NCBI GenBank assembly: GCA_963627445.1
Contig: CAVGBM010000011.1
Location: forward strand, 1-6,594
Direction: 5' to 3'
From: F23-B02 sp963627445
GTDB lineage: Bacteria > Bacillota > Clostridia > Oscillospirales > Oscillospiraceae
Length of the DNA: 6,594 nucleotides
In this document: positions 1-4,692 of the stretch, one piece after another
Numbering within the stretch: the first letter of the stretch is position 1
How the letters are laid out: each line of letters begins with the position of its first letter
Translations under genes and position numbers: made by a program
Notes under the pieces: model-generated
What the model saw: only the letters and a program-made list of their open reading frames with translations
Databases searched by the model: none
Told to the model about the DNA's origin: nothing

Positions 1-90
1 TATCACTTCGTCGACGAGCTTCCGCTCACGCCGGTCGGCAAGGTCGATTACCGCAGGCTTGAAGAAATGGCGAACAAGGCAGGCAATTGA
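1..90 (+). CDS. C-terminal fragment of an adenylate-forming enzyme (AMP-dependent ligase/synthetase)
   Basis: The left edge cuts this gene. Only the last 29 residues and the TGA stop (88-90) are visible, read in frame from base 1. The fragment contains LPLTPVGKVDYRRLEE, which matches the A10 core motif (P-x-T-x-x-G-K-[VI]-D) near the C-terminus of ANL-superfamily enzymes: acyl-CoA synthetases, fatty acyl-AMP ligases, NRPS adenylation domains and DltA. The lysine at visible residue 14 is the conserved A10 lysine that contacts the acyl-adenylate during the first half-reaction. The stop follows only about a dozen residues after the motif, so the protein ends with its adenylation domain and no carrier domain is fused behind it. 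Substrate cannot be inferred from this piece. A strong terminator follows at once, so it is not co-transcribed with the lar genes. Confidence 0.82.
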   Translation, partial: YHFVDELPLTPVGKVDYRRLEEMANKAGN

Positions 91-95
91 TAAAT

Positions 96-157
96 ATCTC
101 CGGTCGTTGGATGGTGCAAGGCATCCGACGGCCGGAGATCTTTATTGTTTTATTTTC
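96..157 (+). terminator. Rho-independent terminator of the adenylate-forming enzyme gene
   Basis: An 18-bp stem pairs 96-113 with 122-139, with two G-U wobbles and otherwise complete complementarity. The loop is 8 nt (114-121), and a T-rich tail, 141-156, follows directly. It begins six bases after the stop codon. The left flank lacks a matching A-rich tract, so it is directed rightward only. Confidence 0.9.
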
Positions 158-163
158 TAAGAT

Positions 164-193
164 TTTCACGCTCAGCCGGGACATTTCACGCTC
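164..193 (+). repeat. Pair of 10-bp direct repeats upstream of the lar promoter
   Basis: TTTCACGCTC occurs at 164-173 and again at 184-193, identical and exactly 20 bp apart start to start, close to two helical turns. Both lie on the same DNA face just upstream of the -35 box at 209. With transcription starting near 244, the repeats centre near -75 and -55, where a tandem-binding activator would sit. The sequence is direct observation; the regulatory role is inference. No known regulator motif is recognised. Confidence 0.5.
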
Positions 194-199
194 GCTGCT

Positions 200-207
200 C
201 ACTAGTG
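200..207. repeat. 8-bp palindrome abutting the -35 box
   Basis: CACTAGTG is a perfect 8-bp palindrome that ends one base before the -35 hexamer at 209. A repressor or activator could bind here, but a palindrome this short can arise by chance. Confidence 0.25.
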
Positions 208-208
208 T

Positions 209-237
209 TTGACTTTATGAGGCTTTGTTCGTATAAT
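209..237 (+). promoter_or_regulatory. Sigma-70/sigma-A type promoter of the larEBC operon
   Basis: The -35 box TTGACT (209-214) and the consensus -10 box TATAAT (232-237) are separated by exactly 17 bp. Transcription would start near 244, giving a leader of about 30 nt before the TTG start of larE. The leader is too short for a riboswitch, and no attenuator hairpin is visible. Control is therefore most likely through protein binding at the repeats just upstream. Confidence 0.85.
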
Positions 238-258
238 TGGTGTGATCAGAATTAGCAT

Positions 259-265
259 GGAGGTG
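259..265 (+). promoter_or_regulatory. Ribosome binding site fixing the TTG start of larE
   Basis: GGAGGTG lies 9 nt before the TTG at 275. It is the only strong Shine-Dalgarno sequence near the 5' end. The first in-frame ATG lies beyond the essential PP-loop, so the TTG start is well supported. Confidence 0.85.
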
Positions 266-274
266 TGATTTGCA

Positions 275-1018
275 TTGCTGAGAATATTCGGAGACATCAC
301 CAAGTGTGCGCTCGCTTTTTCCGGCGGAACGGATTCGGCGTTTCTGCTTTATCAGGCGCTGCAGGAGGGCGTGGATGTAAAGGCCTACTACTGCAGATCG
401 CAGTTCCAGCCGGAGTTTGAATACATGGATGCGCTGCGCCTTGTTAGGGAGCTGAATGCCGACTGCACGGTCATTGATCTTGATGTTCTGGCCGATGCAG
501 ATATCGCCGCAAATCCCCCGCTGCGCTGCGCTTTGTGCAAGCGGAAATTGTTCACAACACTTATCGCGCAGGCCGAGGCTGACGGCTACCCGGTCGTTAT
601 CGACGGTACGAACGCCTCCGACGACGAGGGTCAGCGCCCCGGCATTAGGGTGCTGCGCGAGCTTGGCGTTCGCTCCCCTCTTCGCGAGGCCGGGCTGACT
701 AAGGACACGATTCGCCGCCTGTCAAAGGAGGCGGGGCTTTTCACATGGGACAAGCCCTCGTACTCCTGCCTTGCAACGAGGGTACAAACGGGTGTACGGT
801 TAGGCTGTGACATTCTCGGCCGCGTCGAGAAGGGCGAAACGGCGCTCATGGACATGAGCTTTTCAAATTTCCGCCTGCGCACGGACGGAGTCAACGCCCG
901 CCTCGAGGTTCCCGAGGCGCAGTTTGAGGCTTTCGTCACCCAAAGGCAGGCCGTGCTCGCCGTCCTCGGCGATCTGTTCAAGACAGTGAGCCTTGATCTA
1001 AAATACAGGGAGGTCTGA
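275..1018 (+). CDS. larE: LarE: ATP-dependent sulfur transferase of nickel-pincer nucleotide cofactor synthesis
   Basis: LarE activates the carboxylates of pyridinium-3,5-biscarboxylic acid mononucleotide by adenylylation and replaces them with thiocarboxylates, the sulfur ligands of the nickel-pincer cofactor. It is cytoplasmic. The 247-residue protein has the N-type ATP pyrophosphatase PP-loop SGGTDS at residues 16-21. The family motif GTNASDDEGQRPG follows at 111-123, then LRELGVRSPLREAGLTK and KPSYSCLATR (160-169). C165 corresponds to the position of the sacrificial cysteine (C176) in Lactiplantibacillus plantarum LarE. This protein also has C85 and C88 in an RCALCK motif, the arrangement known in LarE homologues that bind a [4Fe-4S] cluster through three cysteines and can turn over catalytically. 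The start is TTG, set by GGAGGTG upstream. The stop is three bases before larB. It is slightly shorter than many homologues but looks complete. Confidence 0.95.
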   Translation: MLRIFGDITKCALAFSGGTDSAFLLYQALQEGVDVKAYYCRSQFQPEFEYMDALRLVRELNADCTVIDLDVLADADIAANPPLRCALCKRKLFTTLIAQAEADGYPVVIDGTNASDDEGQRPGIRVLRELGVRSPLREAGLTKDTIRRLSKEAGLFTWDKPSYSCLATRVQTGVRLGCDILGRVEKGETALMDMSFSNFRLRTDGVNARLEVPEAQFEAFVTQRQAVLAVLGDLFKTVSLDLKYREV

Positions 1019-1021
1019 CGC

Positions 1022-1780
1022 ATGAGTCAAAAAGACATTTATGATATTCTGCGAGCCGTCCAAAGCGGGGATATCTCCGTAAACGAGGCAGCCGACAAGC
1101 TCAAGATGAAGCCGTTTGACGATATTGGCTATGCCAAGGTCGACCATCACCGGCAGCTGCGTCAGGGTGCATCGGAGGTCATTTACGGTCAGGGCAAGAC
1201 CGCACAGCAGATGATCGGCATCGCAAAAAGCATGCTCAGCGTAGGGCAGCGCTCGATCATAGTTACGAGGCTCGACGAGAAGACAGCCGCCGAAGTTTCC
1301 CGCGAGCTTCCGCTGGATTACAGGGAAAACGCCCGCATTGGTCTCATCGGCGAAATGCCCGAGCCGGACGGTGCCGGAACGGTCGTCGTTGCATGCGGCG
1401 GGACGACCGATATCCCCGTTGCCGAGGAGGCGGCGCTCACCGCCGAGTTTTTGGGCAACAAGGTCGTCAGGCTGTATGATGTCGGCGTTTCGGGCATTCA
1501 CAGGCTGCTTTCAAACCTTGAAACGCTCATATCTGCAAGGGTCATCGTCGCCGTCGCGGGCATGGAGGGTGCGCTTCCTGCTGCCATCGGCGGGCTTGTC
1601 GACTGCCCAGTTATCGCCGTACCCACAAGCGTCGGCTACGGCGCGTCGCTCAATGGCGTTGCCGCCTTGCTTTCCATGCTCAACTCCTGCGCCAGCGGCG
1701 TGAGCGTCGTGAACATCGACAGCGGCTTCGGCGGCGGGTACCTCGCTAGCATGATAAATCACATAGGAGTCAACAGATGA
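1022..1780 (+). CDS. larB: LarB: nicotinic acid adenine dinucleotide carboxylase/hydrolase (NPN cofactor synthesis)
   Basis: LarB carries out the first step of nickel-pincer nucleotide synthesis: it carboxylates C5 of the nicotinate ring of NaAD and cleaves the phosphoanhydride, giving pyridinium-3,5-biscarboxylic acid mononucleotide and AMP. The 252 residues comprise the LarB-specific N-terminal part with the DHHRQLRQGASEVIYG signature (41-56) and a C-terminal AIR-carboxylase (PurE)-like domain. The latter shows ACGGTTD (124-130), LYDVGVSGIHRLL (151-163), AGMEGALP (179-186), PTSVGYGAS (201-209) and SCASGVSVVNIDSGFGGG (222-239). C223 corresponds to the catalytic cysteine (C221) described in L. 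plantarum LarB, which forms a transient thioether with the pyridinium ring. The ATG has GGGAGG (1008-1013) inside the end of larE, and the stop overlaps the larC start, so translation of the three genes is coupled. Confidence 0.96.
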   Translation: MSQKDIYDILRAVQSGDISVNEAADKLKMKPFDDIGYAKVDHHRQLRQGASEVIYGQGKTAQQMIGIAKSMLSVGQRSIIVTRLDEKTAAEVSRELPLDYRENARIGLIGEMPEPDGAGTVVVACGGTTDIPVAEEAALTAEFLGNKVVRLYDVGVSGIHRLLSNLETLISARVIVAVAGMEGALPAAIGGLVDCPVIAVPTSVGYGASLNGVAALLSMLNSCASGVSVVNIDSGFGGGYLASMINHIGVNR

Positions 1781-2967
1781 GAACTCTTTACATTGACTGC
1801 TCCATGGGCGCTGCGGGCGACATGCTCGCCGCCGCGCTTTACGAGCTTGTAGACGACAAGAAAAAATTCATTCGCACGGTCAATTCGCTGGGGCTCAAAA
1901 ATGTCGCGATACGCGCCGAGCGCTGCCTCAGAAGCAGCGTTTCCGGCACGAGGATGCATGTTGACATTGACGGGCTTGAAGAGGATGAGCACGAAGCCGT
2001 GCCCTGTCATGAGCATCACAGTCTCAGTGAGATCGAGGCTCTGGTCGGCGGCCTGTCGGGCATATCGGACAAGGTGAAGAGCAATGTGATGGGCGTATAC
2101 AGGCTCATCGCGCAGGCCGAGGCCGAGGTACACGGCGTGGAGGCTTCGATCGTGCATTTCCACGAGGTCGGGAGCCTGGACGCTATTGCGGATATAACCG
2201 CCGTGTGTCTTTTGATTGAGATGCTTTCCCCCGACAAAATCTGCGCCTCCCCCGTCAATTTGGGCAGCGGGCAGGTTCGCTGTGCCCACGGTGTGATGCC
2301 CGTGCCCGCACCGGCGACGGCGCTGCTGCTCAAGGGTATCCCCTCCTTCGGCTCGGATATTCGCACCGAGCTTTGCACCCCGACCGGCGCTGCGCTGCTG
2401 CGCTTCTTTGTAAACGAATTCGGCTCGATGCCCGAGATGGAGATAAGCTCTGTCGGATACGGCTTCGGCAAAAAGGAGTTCCCCACCCAGCTCAACGCGG
2501 TTCGCGCGATACTTGGCATCACGGGCAAAAGCGGTACGCAGGTCATCGAGCTTGTCTGCAATCTCGACGACATGACGCCGGAGGATATCGCCTTTGCCTC
2601 CGAGCAGCTGATGGCGCACGGCGCGCTCGATGCTTGGATTACGAACATCGGCATGAAAAAAGGCAGGCCGGGGATAATGCTGTCCTGCCTGTGCAGGGAG
2701 GCCGAGGAGCAGTCCTTCGTTGACTGCATATTCAAGTACACCACCACGCTGGGGATGAGAAAATACAAGCCGGAGCGGCATATCATGAACAGATACACCC
2801 GCGTGAAGGACACCGAGCTTGGCTCTGTGCGGATAAAGCACGGCGTTTACGGCGACCTTGAGACATCAAAGCCGGAATATGAGGACATCGCGGAGATAGC
2901 AAAGAAAAACGGCAAGAACCTGACCCAGGTGCGCACCGAGCTGTCCGCCGCCTCGGAAAAAGAATAA
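1777..2967 (+). CDS. larC: LarC: CTP-dependent nickel-insertion enzyme (cyclometallase), single-frame form
   Basis: LarC inserts nickel into the dithiocarboxylate precursor, forming the C-Ni bond and completing the cofactor; CTP is hydrolysed. The 396-residue protein belongs to the LarC/DUF111 family. Visible motifs are SMGAAGDMLAAAL at residues 9-21, a His/Cys cluster (H72, C77, H78, H80, H81) suited to metal binding, VHFHEVGSLDAIADI (126-140), MPVPAPAT (174-181), ELCTPTGAALL (198-208), CNLDDMTPED (261-270, where the family usually has ETN[LI]DDM), GMKKGRPG (292-299) and TTTLGMRKY (322-330). Unlike L. plantarum, where LarC1 and LarC2 are joined by programmed frameshifting, this gene is one uninterrupted frame. 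The ATGA overlap with larB and AGGAG at 1765-1769 support the start. A terminator follows six bases after the stop, ending the operon. Confidence 0.96.
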   Translation: MRTLYIDCSMGAAGDMLAAALYELVDDKKKFIRTVNSLGLKNVAIRAERCLRSSVSGTRMHVDIDGLEEDEHEAVPCHEHHSLSEIEALVGGLSGISDKVKSNVMGVYRLIAQAEAEVHGVEASIVHFHEVGSLDAIADITAVCLLIEMLSPDKICASPVNLGSGQVRCAHGVMPVPAPATALLLKGIPSFGSDIRTELCTPTGAALLRFFVNEFGSMPEMEISSVGYGFGKKEFPTQLNAVRAILGITGKSGTQVIELVCNLDDMTPEDIAFASEQLMAHGALDAWITNIGMKKGRPGIMLSCLCREAEEQSFVDCIFKYTTTLGMRKYKPERHIMNRYTRVKDTELGSVRIKHGVYGDLETSKPEYEDIAEIAKKNGKNLTQVRTELSAASEKE

Positions 2968-2972
2968 AAATC

Positions 2973-2999
2973 ACCCGCTGCCATACACAGGCAGCGGGT
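2973..2999. terminator. Bidirectional terminator between larC and the convergent DUF2461 gene
   Basis: CCCGCTGCC (2974-2982) pairs perfectly with GGCAGCGGG (2990-2998) around a 7-nt loop, and an outer A-T pair extends it to 10 bp. Rightward the tail is TTTGCACTTT, a modest T-tract. Leftward the complement of 2963-2971 gives a stronger T-run, fitting termination of the minus-strand gene that stops at 3007. It begins six bases after the larC stop. Confidence 0.85.
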
Positions 3000-3006
3000 T
3001 TGCACT

Positions 3007-3687
3007 TTAATAGTCATCCTCGTCTAAGGGCAGCTCAAACGCGGCGGAGAGGAACTGCCGCAGGGGCTCGAAGCGGCGGATGGCGGATGAGGCGGCGGAG
3101 GCGAAGGTGTTAAAGTCCGTCAGATCGTCGGGGGTGAATGCGTACTCGACGAGCCAGAACTTGTACTTGAGCCAATCGGCGGCGGGATGGTCAGGGCTGA
3201 AGCCCGTCGGAACGCGTTTGAGCTTTTGGCCGTACACGGCAAGGTCGTTTTCAAACACGATGTCGTCAAGCTCCTCGAAGTTCGTGGCAATGTAGCTGCG
3301 TAGGATGTTCAAATTCTTCGACTCCCACGGGTATGCGCCCGTCTCAAGATAGCAGCCCTCGTGCGAAATGTGCAGGTAGTAGCTCAGGGGCAGGAAGCTA
3401 CTCTTTTTCGGTGAGAAATACGCACGGAACGCCGGATTGTACGGCTCCTTTGCCTTGCTGTAACGCATATCGCGTGGAATACGGTACATGAAATTCTTCG
3501 AGTTTTCAAACAGCAGCCTGTCGCCGAGCTCGGGCACCTGCTGCGCTATCTCGAGCTTCACCACGTCCAAAAGCGTGAGAAAATCCTCCTTTGCGTCGTC
3601 ATAATCTGCGTGGTTATCGTGAAACCACGCTCTGTTATTATTTTTGCTCAGCGCCTCGGTGTACGCGAGCATTCTGTCAAAATTCAT
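3007..3687 (-). CDS. DUF2461 family protein (function unknown)
   Basis: This 226-residue soluble protein has the hallmarks of the DUF2461/TIGR02453 family: an N-terminal LSKNNNRAWFHDNHADYD (13-30), then the core FMYRIPRDMRYSKAKEPYNP (67-86), the FRAYFSPKK turn, the YYLHISHEGCYLETGAYPW segment (103-121), and LKRVPTGFSPDHPAADWLKYKFW (156-178). Length fits the family, which has no established biochemical function. There is no signal peptide or membrane segment. The frame stays open for 255 codons upstream, right through the antisense strand of bioY. The true start is nevertheless the ATG at 3687, because a strong minus-strand promoter begins transcription near 3712 and GAGGT sits 4 nt before that ATG. 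It is monocistronic and convergent with larC, so a link to NPN synthesis is not indicated. Confidence 0.9.
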   Translation of the reverse strand: MNFDRMLAYTEALSKNNNRAWFHDNHADYDDAKEDFLTLLDVVKLEIAQQVPELGDRLLFENSKNFMYRIPRDMRYSKAKEPYNPAFRAYFSPKKSSFLPLSYYLHISHEGCYLETGAYPWESKNLNILRSYIATNFEELDDIVFENDLAVYGQKLKRVPTGFSPDHPAADWLKYKFWLVEYAFTPDDLTDFNTFASAASSAIRRFEPLRQFLSAAFELPLDEDDY

Positions 3688-3691
3688 AATT

Positions 3692-3696
3692 ACCTC
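3692..3696 (-). promoter_or_regulatory. Ribosome binding site fixing the DUF2461 start
   Basis: On the minus strand GAGGT lies 4 nt before the ATG at 3687. It is the only start candidate inside the transcript predicted from the promoter at 3747-3719, and it rules out the much longer upstream extension of the frame. Confidence 0.75.
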
Positions 3697-3718
3697 GGAA
3701 ATATTAATTTGCAAACCG

Positions 3719-3747
3719 ATTTTACTACATCGGAAAAATGATGTCAA
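3719..3747 (-). promoter_or_regulatory. Near-consensus promoter of the DUF2461 gene
   Basis: On the minus strand a consensus TTGACA (3747-3742) is followed after 17 bp by TAAAAT (3724-3719). Transcription would start near 3712, giving a leader of about 25 nt. The -35 box lies about 28 bp from the bioY -10 box on the other strand, so the two divergent polymerase footprints overlap and the promoters may compete. Confidence 0.87.
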
Positions 3748-3772
3748 AGGGCTTTTATTGCGTCCGCACTTG

Positions 3773-3781
3773 TGGTATAAT
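3773..3781 (+). promoter_or_regulatory. Extended -10 promoter of the bioY operon
   Basis: TGGTATAAT is an extended -10 element (TGn plus consensus TATAAT). No good -35 box lies 16-18 bp upstream (only TTTATT/TTTTAT near 3753-3759), which is usual for extended -10 promoters. Transcription would start near 3788, inside the inverted repeat 3780-3807, leaving a leader of only about 23 nt. Confidence 0.78.
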
Positions 3782-3807
3782 CGCTCCGTTATTAAGGACG
3801 GAGCGAT
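3780..3807 (+). repeat. Perfect 10-bp inverted repeat at the bioY promoter/start; operator or RBS-masking hairpin
   Basis: ATCGCTCCGT (3780-3789) is the exact reverse complement of ACGGAGCGAT (3798-3807), with an 8-nt spacer. The left arm overlaps the last two bases of the -10 box and the likely transcription start. The right arm contains GGAG (3800-3803), the Shine-Dalgarno sequence 7 nt before the bioY ATG. There is no T-tract, so it is not a terminator. It does not resemble the BirA operator (GTTAAC-type arms). A repressor operator is the simplest reading, which is inference from position and symmetry. Confidence 0.7.
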
Positions 3808-3810
3808 CAC

Positions 3811-4335
3811 ATGAACAACACTAGAAAACTTATATATACAGCAATGATGACGGCTATCATCGCCGTCTGCTCGTGGATAAGCATACCGGCGGTCGTGCCG
3901 TTTACGCTGCAAACCTTTGCGGTGTTCTGCGCGCTCGGCCTTTTGGGCTGGAGCTGGGGCGCACTGTCGATCTCGGTGTACATTCTGCTCGGCGCATTCG
4001 GACTGCCGGTGTTCTCCGGCTTTGTCGGCGGCGTGGGGCATTTGGTCGGGCCGACGGCGGGCTATATCTGGGGCTTCCTTCTGGCAGCAGTCATTTACGG
4101 CATCGTGAAAAAGCTTTTGGGCAAGGCAAAATTTTCCGATTTTATCGCCCTGACGGCAGGACTTATCGGCTGCTACACTTTCGGCACGCTGTGGTTTGTG
4201 CATGTCTACACCGGCGACATGGACTACATAAAGGCGCTGTCGATGTGCGTATTCCCGTTTATTATCCCCGATCTTATTAAAATGTTCATCGCCTGCAAGC
4301 TCGTTGACAGGATAAAACCACACATTTTTTCGTGA
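3811..4335 (+). CDS. bioY: BioY: biotin transporter substrate-binding (S) component
   Basis: BioY is the membrane S-component that captures biotin, alone or with a shared energy-coupling-factor module (EcfA/A'/T). The 174-residue protein has the family signature IPAVVPFTLQTFAVFCALGL (25-44), then SVYILLGAFGLPVFSGFVGG (55-74) and the glycine-rich VGPTAGYIWGF (79-89). About six hydrophobic segments lie near 8-28, 35-50, 51-66, 81-99, 111-131 and 144-165. The first helix carries AMMTA (11-15), the A-x-x-x-A pattern S-components use to dock on EcfT. No bioM/bioN genes are adjacent, which fits a group II ECF partner encoded elsewhere. The start is set by GGAG at 3800-3803. A rhodanese gene follows 9 bp after the stop. 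Expression is probably controlled through the inverted repeat over its promoter. Confidence 0.95.
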   Translation: MNNTRKLIYTAMMTAIIAVCSWISIPAVVPFTLQTFAVFCALGLLGWSWGALSISVYILLGAFGLPVFSGFVGGVGHLVGPTAGYIWGFLLAAVIYGIVKKLLGKAKFSDFIALTAGLIGCYTFGTLWFVHVYTGDMDYIKALSMCVFPFIIPDLIKMFIACKLVDRIKPHIFS

Positions 4336-4344
4336 GGTGACACT

Positions 4345-4656
4345 ATGGCAATAAAAAAGATAGACTTTGCCGAGGCAAAGCAGATACTCGACACTAAACC
4401 CGACTGCATCATCGTTGATGTGCGCGAGGAGGAGGAATACATCACCGGCCACGCCGTGGGTGCGCTGCTGTTTCCGGTCGATGAGATAAACGATGTGAGC
4501 GCAATGATGCTCATCCCCGATATGAACAGACCGTATATCCTCTACTGCCGCTCGGGTCGCCGCAGTGCCGAGGCTGCGCTCAAGCTCGACGAGCTTGGCT
4601 ACACGCAGCTATACGATGTCGGCAGCCTCATCGGCTGGCCGTATGGGTTGGAATAA
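4345..4656 (+). CDS. Single-domain rhodanese-like sulfurtransferase
   Basis: This 103-residue cytoplasmic protein is a lone rhodanese domain. Residues 23-27 give IVDVR, followed by EEEYITGHAVGALLFPVDEI (30-49), the typical substrate-domain opening in which D and R of DVR are conserved. The active-site loop is CRSGRRS at 68-74, with C68 as the residue that would carry the persulfide. The C-terminal DVGSLIGWPYGLE matches the family's ending (usually GG-x-x-x-W). Such proteins pass sulfane sulfur between donors and acceptors, but the physiological partners vary and cannot be read here. GAGGTG (4334-4339), overlapping the bioY stop, places the ATG 5 nt downstream, so the two genes are co-transcribed. 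The pairing with a biotin transporter may be only convenience, although biotin synthase is a sulfur-inserting enzyme. Confidence 0.92.
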   Translation: MAIKKIDFAEAKQILDTKPDCIIVDVREEEEYITGHAVGALLFPVDEINDVSAMMLIPDMNRPYILYCRSGRRSAEAALKLDELGYTQLYDVGSLIGWPYGLE

Positions 4657-4691
4657 AAAATGTGGAAAACCATTGGTTTTCCACATTTTTT
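4655..4691. terminator. Symmetric bidirectional terminator between the rhodanese and ABC permease genes
   Basis: A perfect 17-bp stem (4655-4671 with 4675-4691) closes a 3-nt ATT loop. The core is TGTGGAAAACC/GGTTTTCCACA, with six A on the left and six T on the right, so either strand yields a hairpin followed by a U-run. The left arm starts within the rhodanese stop codon and the right arm ends one base before the permease stop codon (4693-4695 complement). Both operons therefore end on the same element. Confidence 0.92.
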
Positions 4692-4692
4692 G

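Noticed and set aside
241..274. A possible riboswitch or attenuator before larE.
   Set aside because: The leader from the predicted transcription start is only about 30 nt and contains no hairpin beyond the Shine-Dalgarno sequence.
1759..2841. A 360-codon open frame on the minus strand opposite larC.
   Set aside because: Long antisense frames are expected opposite GC-rich genes. The translation has no recognisable motif, and larC on the plus strand has full family motifs.
3780..3807. Reading the bioY inverted repeat as a transcription terminator.
   Set aside because: No T-tract follows either arm, and the element lies directly over the promoter and Shine-Dalgarno sequence of bioY.
3688..4452. 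An open minus-strand extension of 255 codons upstream of the DUF2461 start, running antisense to bioY and into the rhodanese.
   Set aside because: It crosses a near-consensus promoter and ribosome site that place the start at 3687. Its translation shows no recognisable family, while the plus strand encodes clear BioY and rhodanese proteins.
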